64,000 bases of DNA, from positions 47,466,287 to 47,530,286 of the forward strand of contig CM068586.1 in assembly GCA_035048485.1 (NCBI GenBank), written 5' to 3'. Below the pieces are notes generated by a model, which did not search any database, was not told the DNA's origin, and worked only from the letters and a program-made list of their open reading frames with translations. This DNA comes from Pteria penguin. Taxonomy: Eukaryota > Mollusca > Bivalvia > Pterioida > Pteriidae. Made by a program: the position numbers and the translations under genes. Shown in pieces: positions 28,772-43,437 of this stretch (position 1 is its first letter; every line of letters begins with the position of its first letter).

Positions 28772-31700
28772 TTGTATCTTGAAACCCGTTTTTCTTTAAT
28801 AAAGACCCTGAAACCCTACAAACCCTATCAAATGCGGTATCAGTGGAAAGGTGTTGACCTCACCTTTAATAGGATACCACTTGTAGAATTCTATCTTTCG
28901 ATCCCACTGAGTTATAACCCTTTTTTAATTGCAAACAAAGGAGATTTTCCCCGTTGAAACCCGTTTTTCTTTAAACAAGACCCTGAATCCCTACAAACCC
29001 TATCAAATGGGTATCAGTGGAAAGATCTTGACCTCACCTTTAATGGGATACCACTTCTAGAATTCTATCTTTCGATCCCACAGAGTTATAACCCTTTTTA
29101 TTTGTAAACAAAGGAGATTTTCGCCGTGAAAACCGTTTTTCTTTACTAAAGACCCTGATACAATACAAACCCTGTCAAATGGGGTATCAGTGGAAAGGTC
29201 TTGACCTCATCTTTAATGGGATACCACCTCTGGAATACTATCTTTCCATCCCACAGTTATACCGCCTTTTTCATTGTAAAGAAAGGAGATTTTCCCCTTG
29301 AAACCCGTTTTTCTTTAATAAAGACCCTGAAACCCTAAAAACCCTATCAAATGGGATATCAGTGGAAAGGTCTTGAACTCACCTGTCATGTGGTACCACT
29401 TGTAGAATTCTATCTTTCGATCCTACAGAGTTATAACCCTTTTTTATTTGTAAACAAGGGAGATTTTTTCCTTGAAACCCGTTTTTCTTTAATAAAGACC
29501 CTGAAACCCTACAAACCCTATCAAATGGGGTATCAGTGGAAAGGTCTTGAAATCACCTTTCATATGGTACCACTTGTAGAATTCTATCTTTCGATCCCAC
29601 AGAATTATAACCCTTTTTTATTTGTAAACAAATGGAGAAATTGTATCTTGAAACCGGTTTTTCTTTAATAAAGACCTTGAAACCCTACAAACCCTATCAA
29701 TTGGGGTATCAGTGGAAAGGCCTTGACCTCACCTTTAATAAGATATCACTTGTAGAATTCTATCTTTCGATCCCAAAGAGTTATAACCCTTTTTTATTTG
29801 TAAACAAAGGAGATTTTCCCTGTTGAAACCCGTTATTCTTTAATAAAAACCCTGAAACCCCACAAACCCTATCAAATGGGGTATCAGTGGAAAGGTGTTG
29901 ACCTCAGCTTTAATGGGATACCACTTGTATAATTCTATCTTTCGATCGCACAGAGTTATAACCCTTTTTTATTTGTAAACAAAGGAGATTTTCCCCGTTG
30001 AAACCTTTTTCTCTTTAATAAAGACCCTGAAACCCAACAAACCCTATCAAATAGGGTATCAGTGGAAAGGTCTTCACCTCACCTTTAATGGGATACCACT
30101 TGTAGAATTCTATCTTTCGATCCCACTGAGTCATAACCCTTTTTTATTTGTAAACTAAGGAGATTTTCCCCGTTGAAACCCGTTATTCTTTAATAAAAAC
30201 CCCGAAACCCTACAAACCCTATCAAATGGGGTATCAGTGGAGAGGTCTTGACCTCACCTTTCATGTGATACCACTTGTAGAATTCTATCTTTCGATCGCA
30301 CAGAGTTATAACCCTTTTTTATTTGTAAACAAAGGAGATTTTCCCCGTTGAAACCTTTTTCTCTTTAATAAAGACCCTGAAACCCAACAAACCCTATCAA
30401 ATGGGTTATCAGTGGAAAGGTCTTCACCTCACCTTTAATGGGATACCACTTGTAGAATTCTATCTTTCGATCCCACTGAGTCAAAACCCTTTATTATTTG
30501 TAAACTAAGGAGATTTTCCCCGTTGAAACCTGTTTCTCTTTAATAAAGACCCTGAAACCCAACAAAACCTATCAAATGGGTTATCAGTGGAAAGGTCTTC
30601 ACCTCACCTTTAATGGGATACCACTTGTAGAATTCTATCTTTCGATCCCACTGAGTCATAACCCTTTTTTATTTGTAAACTAAGGAGATTTTCCCCGTTG
30701 AAACCTGTTTCTCTTTAATAAAGACCCTGAAACCCTACAAACCCTATCAAATAGGGTATCAGTGGAAAGGTGTTGACCTCACCTTTAATGGTATACCACT
30801 TGCAGAATTCTATCTCTAGATCCCACAGAGTTATAACCCTTTTTTATTTGTAAACAAAGGAGATTTTCCCCTTGAAACCTGTTTCTCTTTAATAAAGACT
30901 CTGAAACCCTACAAACCATATCAACTGGGGTATTAGTGGAAGGGTCTTGACCTCACCTTTAATGGTGTACCACTTGTAGAATTCTATCTGTCGATCCCAC
31001 AGAGGTATAACCCTTTTTTAATTGTAAACAAAGGAGATTTTCCCCTTGAAACCCGCTTTTCTTTAATAAAGACCCTGAAACCCAACAAACCCTATCAAAT
31101 GGGGTATCAGTGGAAAGGTCTTGACCTAACTTTTAATGGGATACAACTTGTGAAATTCTAGCTTTCGATCCCCCAGAGTTATAATACCTTTTTAATTGTA
31201 AAGAAAGGAGATTTTTTCCGTTGAAACCTGTTTCTCTTTAATAAAGACCCTGAAACCCTACAAACCCTATCAAATGGGGTATCAGAGGAAAGGTGTTGAC
31301 CTCACCTTTAATGGTATACCACTTGTAGAATTCTATCTTTCGATCCCACAGAGTTATAACCCTTTTTTAATTGTAAACAAAGGAGATTTTCCCCTTGAAA
31401 CACATTTTTCTTTGATAAAGACCCTGAACCCATACAAACCCTATCAAATGGGATATCAGTGGAAAGGTCTTGACCTCACCTTTAATGGGATAAAACTTGT
31501 GGAATTCTAGCTTTCGATCCCACAGAGTTATAACCCCTTTTTAATTGTAAACAAAGGAGATTTTCCCCTTGAAACTCGTTTCTCTATAATAAAGACCCTG
31601 AAACCCTACAAACCCTATCAAATGGGGTATCAGTGGAAAGGTCTTGACCTCACCTTTAATGGGATACCACTTGTAGAATTCTATCTTTCGATTCCACAGA

Positions 31701-31911
31701 GTTATAGCCCATTTTTATTTGTAAACAAAGGAGATTTTCCCCTTGAAACCCGTTTTTCTTTAATAAATACCCTGAAACCCTACAATCCCTATCAAATGGG
31801 GTATCAGTGGAAAAATCTTGACATCACCTTTAAAGGGATATCAATTGTAGAATTCTATCTTGCGATCCCACAGAGTTGTAACCCTTTTTTAATTGTAAAC
31901 AAAGGGGCAAC
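28772..31911 (+). repeat. HOR copy 0 (18 monomers, 3,140 bp)
   Basis: Delimited here by successive gcaacttgtatcttgaaacc monomers. It is 350 bp (2 monomers) shorter than the next copies. It has its own internal expansion of monomers carrying tcactgagtcataaccc and gtaaactaagg (near 30,125, 30,480 and 30,655), which are rarer in the later copies. Confidence 0.7.
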
Positions 31912-34900
31912 TTGTATCTTGAAACCCGTTTTTCTTTAATAAAGACCCTGAAACCCTACAAACCCTATCAAATGCGGTATCAGTGGAAAGGTGTTGACCT
32001 CACCTTTAATGGGATACCACTTGTAGAATTCTATCTTTCGATCCCACAGAGTTATAACCCTTTTTTAATTGTAAACAAAGGAGATTTTCCCTTTGAAACC
32101 CGTTTTTCTTTAATAAAGACCCTGAAACCCTACAAACCCTATCAAATGGGTTATCAGTGGAAAGGTGTTGACCTCACCTTTAATGGGATACCAATTGTAG
32201 AATTCTATCTTTCGATCCCACAGAGTTATAACCCTTTTTTATTTGTAAACAAAGGAGATTTTCCCCTTGAAACCCGTTTTTCTTTAATAAAGACCCTGAA
32301 ACATTACAAACCCTATCAAATGGGGTATCAGTGAAAAGGTGTTGACCTCACCTTTAATGGGATACCACTTGTAGAATTCTATCTTTCGATCCCACAGAGT
32401 TATAACACTTTTTTATTTGTAAACAAAGGGACAATTTATATCTTCAAACCCGTTTTTCTTTAATAAAGACCCTGAAACCCTACAAACCCTATCAAATGGG
32501 GTATCAGTGGAAAGGTGTTGACCTCACCCTTAATGGGATACCACTAGTAGAATTCTATCTTTCGATCCCACAGAGTAATAACCCTTTTTTATTTGTAAAC
32601 AAATGGACAAATTCTATCTTGAAACCCGTTTTTCTTTCATAAAGACCCTGAAACTCTACAAACCCTATCAAATGTGGTATCAGTGGAAAGGTGTTGACCT
32701 CACCTTTAATGGGATACCACTTGTAGAATTCTATCTTTCGATCCCACAGAGTTATAACCCTTTTTTATTTGTAAACAAAGGAGATTTTCCCCTTGAAACC
32801 CGTTTTTCTTTAATAAAGAGCCTGAAACCCTGTAAACCTTATCAAATGGGGTATCAGTGGAAAGGTGTTGACCTCACCTTTAATGGGATACCACTTGTAG
32901 AATTCTATCTTTCGATCCCACAGAGTTATAACCCTTTTTTATTTGTAAACAAAGGAGATTTTCCCCGTGAAACCCGTTTTTCTTTACTAAAGACCCTGAA
33001 ACAATACAAACCCTGTCAAATGGGGTATCAGTGGAAAGGTCTTGACCTCATCGTTAATGGGATACCACCTCTGGAATACTATCTTTCCATCCCACAGTTA
33101 TACCGACTTTTTCATTGTAAAGAAAGGAGATTTTCCCCTTGAAACCCGTTTTTCTTTAATAAAGACCCTGAAACCCTAAAAACCCTATCAAATGGGATAT
33201 CAGTGGAAAGGTCTTGAACTCACCTGTCATGTGGTACCACTTGTAGAATTCTATCTTTCGATCCTACAGAGTTATAACCCTTTTTTATTTGTAAACAAGG
33301 GAGATTTTTCCCTTGAAACCCGTTTTTCTTTAATAAAGACCCTGAAACCCTACAAACCCTATCAAAAGGGGTGTCAGTGGAAAGGTCTTGAACTCACCTT
33401 TCATATGGTACCACTTGTAGAATTCTATCCTTCGATCGCACAGAATTATAATCCTTTTTTATTTGTAAACAAATGGACAAAATCTATCTTGAAACCCGTT
33501 TTTCTTTAATAAAGACCTTGAAACCCTACAAACCCTATCAAATGGGGTATCAGTGGAATGGCGTTGACCTCACCTTTAATAGGATATCACTTGTAGAATT
33601 CTATCTTTCGATCCCACAGAGTTATAACCCTTTTTTATTTGTAAACAAAGGAGATTTTCCCCGTTGAAACCCGTTATTTTTTAATAAAAACCCCGAAACC
33701 CTACAAACCCTATCAAATGGGGTATCAGTGGAGAGGTCTTGACCTCACCTTTAATGGGATACCACTTGTAGAATTCTATCTTTCGATCGCACAGAGTTAT
33801 AACCCTTTTTTATTTGTAAACAAAGGAGATTTTCCCCGTTGAAACCTTTTTCTCTTTAATAAAGACCCTGAAACCCTACAAACCCTATCAAATTTGGTAT
33901 CAGTGGAAAGGTCTTGACCTCACCTTTCATGTGATACCACTTGTAGAATTCTATCTTTCGATCCCACAGAGTTAAAACCCTTTTTTATTTGTAAACAAAG
34001 GAGATTTTCCCCGTTGAAACCTGTTTCTCTTTAATAAAGACCCTGAAACCCAACAAACCCTATCAAATGGGTTATCAGTGGAAAGGTCTTCACCTCACCT
34101 TTAATGGGATACCACTTGTAGAATTCTATCTTTCGATCCCACTGAGTCATAACCCTTTTTTATTTGTAAACTAAGGAGATTTTCCCCGTTGAAACCTGTT
34201 TCTCTTTAATAAAGACCCTGAAACCCTACAAACCCTATCAAATAGGGTATCAGTGGAAAGGTGTTGACCTCACCTTTAATGGTATACCACTTGCAGAATT
34301 CTATCTCTAGATCCCACAGAGTTATAACCCATTTTTATTTGTAAACAAAGGAGATTTTCCCCTTGAAACCTGTTTCTCTTTAATAAAGACTCTGAAACCC
34401 TACAAACCATATCAAATGGGGTATCAGTGGAAAGGTGTTGACCTCACCTTTCATGGTATACCACTTGTAGAATTCTATCTTTCGATCCCACAGAGTTATA
34501 ACCCTTTTTTAATTGTAAACAAAGGAGATTTTCCCCTTGAAACCCGTTTTTCTTTAATAAAGACCCTGAAACCCAACAAACCCTATCAAATGGGGTATCA
34601 GTGGAAAGGTCTTGACCTAACTTTTAATGGGATACAACTTGTGAAATTCTAGCTTTCGATCCCCCAGAGTTATAATACCTTTTTAATTGTAAAGAAAGGA
34701 GATTTTTCCGTTGAAACCTGTTTCTCTTTAATAAAGACCCTGAAACCCTACAAACCCTATCAAATGGGGTATCAGTGGAAAGGTCTTGACCTCACCTTTA
34801 ATGGTATACCACTTGTAGAATTCTATCTTTCGATCCCACAGAGTTATAACCCTTTTTTATTTGTAAACAAAGGAGATTTCCCCCTTGAAACCCGTTTTTC

Positions 34901-35401
34901 TTTAATAAAGACCCTGAAACCCTACAAACCCTATCAAATGGGGTATCAGTGGAAAGGTCTTGACCTCACCTTTAATGGGTTACAACTTGTGAAATTCTAG
35001 CTTTCGATCCCACAGAGTTATAATCCCTTTTTAATTATAAACAAAGGAGATTTTCCCCTTGAAACCCGTTTTTCTTTACTAAAGACCCTGAATCCCTTCA
35101 AACCCTATCAACTGGGGTATCAGTGGAAACGTCTTGAACTCACCTTTAATGGGATACCACTTGTAGAATTCTATCTTTCGATTCCACAGAGTTATAGCCC
35201 ATTTTTATTTGTAAACAAAGGAGATTTTCCCCTTGAAACCCGTTTTTCTTTAATAAATACCCTGAAACCCTACAATCCCTATCAAATGGGGTATCAGTGG
35301 AAAAATCTTGACATCACCTTTAAAGGGATATCAATTGTAGAATTCTATCTTGCGATCCCACAGAGTTGTAACCCTTTTTTAATTGTAAACAAAGGGGCAA
35401 C
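31912..35401 (+). repeat. HOR copy 1 (20 monomers, 3,490 bp)
   Basis: Full-length unit. The ordered markers are gcaacttgtatcttg (31,912), atggacaaattctatcttg (32,603), the diverged cagttataccgac monomer (~33,098), atggacaaaatctatcttg (33,473), tatctctagatccc (34,302) and an atagcccatttttatttg monomer near 35,195. The first, second, fourth and fifth are met again exactly or almost exactly 3,490 bp later. Confidence 0.85.
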
Positions 35402-38400
35402 TTGTATCTTGAAACCCGTTTTTCTTTAATAAAGACCCTGAAACCCTACAAACCCTATCAAATGGGGTATCAGTGGAAAGGTGTTGACCTCACCTTTAAT
35501 GGGATACCACTTGTAGAATTCTATCTTTCGATCCCACAGAGTTATAACCCTTTTTTAATTGTAAACAAAGGAGATTTTCCCCTTGAAACCCGTTTTTCTT
35601 TAATAAAGACCCTGAAACCCTACAAACCCTATCAAATGGGGTATCAGTGGAAAGGTGTAGACCTCACCTTTAATGGGATACCAATTGTAGAATTCTATCT
35701 TTCGATCCCACAGAGTTATAACCCTTTTTTATTTGTAAACAAAGGAGATTTTCCCCTTGAAACCCGTTTTTCTTTAATAAAGACCCTGAAACAATACAAA
35801 CCCTATCAAATGGGGTATCAGTGAAAAGGTGTTGACCTCACCTTTAATGGGATACCACTTGTAGAATTCTATCTTTCGATCCTACAGCGTAATAACACTT
35901 TTTTATTTTTAAACAAAGGGACAATTTATATCTTCAAACCCGTTTTTCTTTAATAAAGACCCTGAAACCCTACAAACCCTATCAAATGGGGTATCAGTGG
36001 AAAGGTGTTGACCTCACCCTTAATGGGATACCACTAGTAGAATTCTATCTTTCGATCCCACAGAGTAATAACCCTTTTTTATTTGTAAACAAATGGACAA
36101 ATTCTATCTTGAAACCCGTTTTTCTTTCATAAAGACCCTGAAACTCTACAAACCCTATCAAATGTGGTATCAGTGGAAAGGTGTTGACCTCACCTTTAAT
36201 GGGATACCACTTGTAGAATTCTATCTTTCGATCCCACAGAGTTATAACCCTTTTTTATTTGTAAACCAAGGAGATTTTCCCCTTGAAACCCGTTTTTCTT
36301 TAATAAAGACCATGAAACCAGACAAACCTTATCAAATGGGGTATCAGTGGAAAGATCTTGACCTCAGCTTTAATGGGATACCACTTGTATAATTCTATCT
36401 TTCGATCCCACAGAGTTATAACCCATTTTTATTTGTAAACAAAGGAGATTTTCCCCGTGAAACCCGTTTTTCTTTACTAAAGACCCTGAAACAATACAAA
36501 CCCTGTCAAATGGGGTATCAGTGGAAAGGTCTTGACCTCATCGTTAATGGGATACCACCTCTGGAATACTATCTTTCCATCCCACAGTTATACCGACTTT
36601 TTCATTGTAAAGAAAGGAGATTTTCCCCTTGAAACCCGTTTTTCTTTAATAAAGACCCTGAAACCCTAAAAACCCTATCAAATGGGATATCAGTGGAAAG
36701 GTCTTGAACTCACCTGTCATGTGGTACCACTTGTAGAATTCTATCTTTCGATCCTACAGAGTTATAACCCTTTTTTATTTGTAAACAATTGAGATTTTTC
36801 CCTTGAAACCCGTTTTTCTTTAATAAAGACCCTGAAACCCTACAAACCCTATCAAAAGGGGTGTCAGTGGAAAGGTCTTGAACTCACCTTTCATATGGTA
36901 CCACTTGTAGAATTCTATCCTTCGATCGCACAGAATTATAATCCTTTTTTATTTGTAAACAAATGGACAAAATCTATCTTGAAACCCGTTTTTCTTTAAT
37001 AAAGACCTTGAAACCCTACAAACCCTATCAAATGGGGTATCAGTGGAATGGCGTTGACCTCACCTTTAATAGGATATCACTTGTAGAATTCTATCTTTCG
37101 ATCCCACAGAGTTATAACCCTTTTTTATTTGTAAACAAAGGAGATTTTCCCCGTTGAAACCCGTTATTCTTTAATAAAAACCCCGAAACCCTACAAACCC
37201 TATCAAATGGGGTATCAGTGGAGAGGTCTTGACCTCACCTTTAATGGGATACCACTTGTAGAATTCTATCTTTCGATCGCACAGAGTTATAACCCTTTTT
37301 TATTTGTAAACAAAGGAGATTTTCCCCGTTGAAACCTTTTTCTCTTTAATAAAGACCCTGAAACCCAACAAACCCTATCAAATGGGTTATCAGTGGAAAG
37401 GTCTTCACCTCACCTTTAATGGGATACCACTTGTAGAATTCTATCTTTCGATCCCACTGAGTCAAAACCCTTTTTTATTTGTAAACTAAGGAGATTTTCC
37501 CCGTTGAAACCTGTTTCTCTTTAATAAAGACCCTGAAACCCAACAAACCCTATCAAATGGGTTATCAGTGGAAAGGTCTTCACCTCACCTTTAATGGGAT
37601 ACCACTTGTAGAATTCTATCTTTCGATCCCACAGAGTTATAACCCTTTTTTATTTGTAAACAAAGGAGATTTTCCCCTTGAAACCTGTTTTTCTTTAATA
37701 AAGACCCTGAAACCCTACAAACCCTATCAAATAGGGTATCAGTGGAAAGGTGTTGACCTCACCTTTAATGGTATACCACTTGCAGAATTCTATCTCTAGA
37801 TCCCACAGAGTTATAACCCTTTTTTATTTGTAAACAAAGGAGATTTTCCCCTTGAAACCTGTTTCTCTTTAATAAAGACTCTGAAACCCTACAAACCATA
37901 TCAACTGGGGTATTAGTGGAAGGGTCTTGACCTCACCTTTAATGGTGTACCACTTGTAGAATTCTATCTGTCGATCCCACAGAGTTATAACCCTTTTTTA
38001 ATTGTAAACAAAGGAGATTTTCCCCTTGAAACCCGCTTTTCTTTAATAAAGACCCTGAAACCCAACAAACCCTATCAAATGGGGTATCAGTGGAAAGGTC
38101 TTGACCTAACTTTTAATGGGATACAACTTGTGAAATTCTAGCTTTCGATCCCCCAGAGTTATAATACCTTTTTTAATTGTAAAGAAAGGAGATTTTTCCG
38201 TTGAAACCTGTTTCTCTTTAATAAAGACCCTGAAACCCTACAAACCCTATCAAATGGGGTATCAGTGGAAAGGTCTTGACCTCACCTTTAATGGTATACC
38301 ACTTGTAGAATTCTATCTCTCGATCCCACAGAGGTATAACCCTTTTTTAATTGTAAACACAGGAGATTTCCCCCTTGAAACCCTTTTTTCTTTAATAAAG

Positions 38401-38891
38401 ACCCTGAAACCCTACAAACCCTATCAAATGGGGTATCAGTGGAAAGGTCTTGACCTCACCTTTAATGGGTTACAACTTGTGAAATTCTAGCGTTCGATCC
38501 CACAGAGTTATAATCCCTTTCTAATTATAAACAAAGGAGATTTTCCCCTTGAAACCCGTTTTTCTTTACTAAAGACCCTGAATCCCTTCAAACCCTATCA
38601 ACTGGGGTATCAGTGGAAACGTCTTGAACTCACCTTTAATGGGATACCACTTGTAGAATTCTATCTTTCGATTCCACAGAGTTATAGCCCATTTTTATTT
38701 GTAAACAAAGGAGATTTTCCCCTTGAAACCCGTTTTTCTTTAATAAATACCCTGAAACCCTACAATCCCTATCAAATGGGGTATCAGTGGAAAAATCTTG
38801 ACATCACCTTTAAAGGGATATCAATTGTAGAATTCTATCTTGCGATCCCACAGAGTTGTAACCCTTTTTTAATTGTAAACAAAGGGGCAAC
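35402..38891 (+). repeat. HOR copy 2 (20 monomers, 3,490 bp)
   Basis: Full-length unit with the same marker order as copy 1: 35,402, 36,093, ~36,588, 36,963, 37,791 and ~38,685. Single-base differences from copy 1 are present (for example aaccaaggagattttcc near 36,265, and a stop-creating aaacaattgagatt near 36,785), so the copies are similar but not identical. Confidence 0.85.
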
Positions 38892-41507
38892 TTGTATCTT
38901 GAAACCCGTTTTTCTTTAATAAAGACCCTGAAACCCTACAAACCCTATCAAATGCGGTATCAGTGGAAAGGTGTTGACCTCACCTTTAATGGGATACCAC
39001 TTGTAGAATTCTATCTTTCGATCCCACAGAGTTATAACCCTTTTTTAATTGTAAACAAAGGAGATTTTCCCCTTGAAACCCGTTTTTCTTTAATAAAGAC
39101 CCTGAATCCCTACAAACCCTATCAAATGGGGTACCAGTGGAAAGATCTTGACCTCAGCTTTAATGGGATACCAATTGTAGAATTCTATCTTTCGATCCCA
39201 CAGAGGTATAACCCTCTTTTAATTGTAAACAAAGGAGATTTTCCCCTTGAAACCCGTTTTTCTTTAATAAAGCCCTTGAAACAATACAAACCCTATCAAA
39301 TGGGGTATCAGTGGAAAGATCTTGACCTCAGCTTTAATGGGATACCACTTGTATAATTCTATCTTTCGATCCCACAGAGTTATAACCCATTTTTATTTGT
39401 AAACAAAGGAGATTTCCCCCGTGAAACCCGTTTTTCTTTACTAAAGACCCTGAAACAATACAAACCCTGTCAAATGGGGTATCAGTGGAAAGGTCTTGAC
39501 CTCATCGTTAATGGGATACCACCTTTGGAATACTATCTTTCCATCCCACAGTTATACCGCCTTTTTCATTGTAAAGAAAGGAGATTTTCCCCTTGAAACC
39601 CGTTTTTCTTTAATAAAGACCCTGAAACCCTAAAAACCCTATCAAATGGGATATCAGTGGAAAGGTCTTGAACTCACCTGTCATGTGGTACCCCTTGTAG
39701 AATTCTATCTTTCGATCCTACAGAGTTATAACCCTTTTTTATTTGTAAACAAGGGAGATTTTTCCCTTGAAACCCGTTTTTCTTTAATAAAGACCCTGAA
39801 ACCCTACAAACCCTATCAAAAGGGGTGTCAGTGGAAAGGTCTTGAACTCACCTTTCATATGGTACCACTTGTAGAATTCTATCCTTCGATCGCACAGAAT
39901 TATAATCCTTTTTTATTTGTAAACAAATGGACAAAATCTATCTTGAAACCCGTTTTTCTTTAATAAAGACCTTGAAACCCTACAAACCCTATCAAATGGG
40001 GTATCAGTGGAATGGCGTTGACCTCACCTTTAATAGGATATCACTTGTAGAATTCTATCTTTCGATCCCACAGAGTTATAACCCTTTTTTATTTGTAAAC
40101 AAAGGAGATTTTCCCCGTTGAAACCCGTTATTCTTTAATAAAAACCCCGAAACCCTACAAATCCTATCAAATGGGGTAACAGTGGAGAGGTCTTGACCTC
40201 ACCTTTAATGGGATACCACTTGTAGAATTCTATCTTTCGATCGCACAGAGTTATAACCCTTTTTTATTTGTAAACAAAGGAAATTTTCCCCGTTGAAACA
40301 TTTTTCTCTTTAATAAAGACCCTGAAACCCTACAAACCCTATCAAATGGGGTATCAGTGGAAAGGTCTTCACCTCACCTTTAATGGGATACCACTTGTAG
40401 AATTCTATCTTTCGATCCCACAGAGTTATAACCCTTTTTTATTTGTAAACAAAGGAGATTTTCCCCGTTGAAACCTGTTTCTCTTTAATAAAGACCCTGA
40501 AACCCTACAAACCCTATCAAATAGGGTATCAGTGGAAAGGTGTTCACCTCACCTTTAATGGTATACCACTTGCAGAATTCTATCTCTAGATCCCACAGAG
40601 TTATAACCCTCTTTTATTTGTAAACAAAGGAGATTTTCCCCTTGAAACCTGTTTCTCTTTAATAAAGACCCTGAAACCCTATAAACCGTATCAACTGGGG
40701 TATCAGTGGAAGGGTCTTGACCTCACCTTTAATGGTGTACCACTTGTAGAATTCTATCTGTCGATCCCACAGAGGTATAACCCTTTTTTAATTGTAAACA
40801 AAGGAGATTTTCCCCTTGAAACCCGCTTTTCTTTAATAAAGACCCTCAAACCCAACAAACCCTATCAAATGGGTTATCAGTGGAAAGGTCTTGACCTAAC
40901 TTTTAAAGGGATACAACTTGTGAAATTCTAGCTTTCGATCCCACAGAGTTATAATACCTTTTTAAATGTAAACAAAGGAGATTTTTCCCGTTGAAACCTG
41001 TTTCTCTTTAATAAAGACCCTGAAACCCTACAAACCCTATCAAATGGGGTATCAGTGGAAAGGTCTTGACCTCACCTTTAATGGGTTACAATTTGTGAAA
41101 TTCTAGCTTTCGATCCCACAAAGTTATAATCCCTTTTTAATTGTAAACGAAGGAGATTTTCCCCTTGAAACCCGTTTTTCTTTAATAAAGACCATGAATC
41201 CCTTCAAACCCTATCAACTGGGGTATCAGTGGAAAGGTCTTGAACTCACCTTTAATGGGATACCACTTGTAGAATTCTATCTTTCGATCCCACAGAGTTA
41301 TAGCCCTTTTTTATTTGTAAACAAAAGAGATTTTCCCCTTGAAACCCGTTTTTCTTTAATAAATACCCTGAAACCCTACAATCCCTATCAAATGGGGTAT
41401 CAGTGGAAAAATCTTGACATCACCTTTAAAGGGATATCAATTGTAGAATTCTATCTTGCGATCCCACAGAGTTGTAACCCTTTCTTAATTGTAAACAAAG
41501 GGGCAAC
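38892..41507 (+). repeat. HOR copy 3, shortened (15 monomers, 2,616 bp)
   Basis: Five monomers shorter than copies 1 and 2, and the loss can be placed. The start-to-33,192-type marker distance is 1,280 bp in copy 1 but 754 bp here (38,892 to 39,646), a loss of three monomers that includes the atggacaaattctatcttg one. The remaining distance to the next unit is 1,862 bp instead of 2,210, a loss of two more. Losses in whole-monomer steps are typical of unequal exchange. Confidence 0.8.
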
Positions 41508-42390
41508 TTGTATCTTGAAACCCGTTTTTCTTTAATAAAGACCCTGAAACCCTACAAACCCTATCAAATGCGGTATCAGTGGAAAAGTGTTGACCTCACC
41601 TTTAATGGGATACCACTTGTAGAATTCTATCTTTCGATCTCACAGAGTTATAACCCTTTTTTAATTGTAAACAAAGGAGATTTTCCCCTTGAAACCCGTT
41701 TTTCTTTAATAAAGACCCTGAAACCCTACAAACCCTATCAAATGGGGTATCAGTGGAAAGGTGTTGACCTCACCTTTAATGGGATACCACTTGTAGAATT
41801 CTATCTTTCGATCCCACAGAGGTATAACCCTTTTTTAATTGTAAACAAAGGAGATTTTCCCCTTGTAACCCGTTTTTCTTTAATAAAGCCCTTGACACAA
41901 TACAAACCCTATCAAATGGGGTATCAGTGAAAAGGTGTTGACCTCACCTTCAATAGGATACCACTTGTAGAATTCTATCTTTCGATCCTACAGCGTCATA
42001 ACACTTTTTTATTTGTAAACAAAGGGACAATTTATATCTTCAAACCCGTTTTTCTTTAATAAAGACCCTGAAACCCTACAAACCCTATCAAATGGGGTAT
42101 CAGTGGAAAGGTGTTGACCTCACCTTTAATGGGATACCACTTGTAGAATTCTATCTTTCGATCCCACAGAGTAATAACCCTTTTTTATTTGTAAACAAAT
42201 GGACAAATTCTATCTTGAAACCCGTTTTTCTTTCATAAAGACATTGAAACTCTACAAACCCTATCAAATGGGGTATCAGTGGAAAGGTGTTGACCTCACC
42301 TTTAATGGGATACCACTTGTAGAATTCTATCTTTCGATCCCACAGAGTTATAACCCTTTTTTATTTGTAAACAAAGGAGATTTTCCCCGT

Positions 42391-43437
42391 TGAAATCCGT
42401 TTTTCTTTAATAAAAACCCCGAAACCCTACAACCCCTATCAAATGGGGTATCAGTGGAAAGGTCTTGACCTCACCTTTAATGGGATACCACTTGTAGAAT
42501 TCTATCTTTCGATCCCACAGAGTTATAACCCTTTTTTATTTGTAAACAAAGGAGATTTTCCCCTTGAAACCCGTTTTTCTTTAATAAAGACCCTGAAACC
42601 CTACAAACCCTATCAAATGGGGTATCAGTGGAAAGGTGTTGACCTCATTTTTAATGAGATACCACTTGTAGAATTCTATCTTTCGATCCCACAGAGTTAT
42701 AACCCTTTTTTATTTGTAAACAAAGGAGATTTTCCCCTTGAAACCCGTTTTTCTTTAATAAAGACATTGAAACTCTACAAACCCTATCAAATGGGGTATC
42801 AGTGGAAAGGTGTTGACCTCACCTTTAATGGGATACCACTTGTAGAATTCTATCTTTCGATCCCACAGAGTTATAACCCTTTTTTATTTGTAAACAAAGG
42901 AGATTTTCCCCGTTGAAACCCGTTATTCTTTAATAAAAACCCCGAAACCCTACAAACCGTATCAAATGGGGTATCAGTGGAAAGGTCTTGACCTCACCTT
43001 TAATGGGATACCACTTGTAGAATTCTATCTTTCGATCCCACAGAGTTATAACCCTTTTTTATTTGTAAACAAAGGAGATTTTCCCCTTGAAACCCGTTTT
43101 TCTTTAATAAAGACCCTGAAACCCTACAAACCCTATCAAATAGGTTATCAGTGGAAAGGTGTTGACCTCATTTTTAATGAGATACCACTTGTAGAATTCT
43201 ATCTTTCGATCCCACAGAGTTATAACCCTTTTTTATTTGTAAACAAAGGAGATTTTCCCCTTGAAACCCGTTTTTCTTTAATAAAGACCCTGAAACCCTA
43301 CAAACCCTATCAAATGGGGTATCAGTGGAAAGGTCTTGACCTCACCTTTAATGGGATACCACTTGTAGAATTCTATCTTTCGATCCCACAGAGTTATAAC
43401 CCTTTTTTAATTGTAAACAAAGGAGATTTTCCCCTTG
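42391..43437 (+). repeat. Tandem trimer duplication (2 x ~523 bp)
   Basis: The rare variant gacctcatttttaatgagat occurs near 42,643 and again near 43,166, 523 bp apart. The preceding ccccgttgaaa monomers near 42,387 and 42,910 show the same offset. Three-monomer steps also occur near 324/847 and 19,535/20,059, so trimers seem to be a recurrent local duplication size in this array. Confidence 0.75.
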
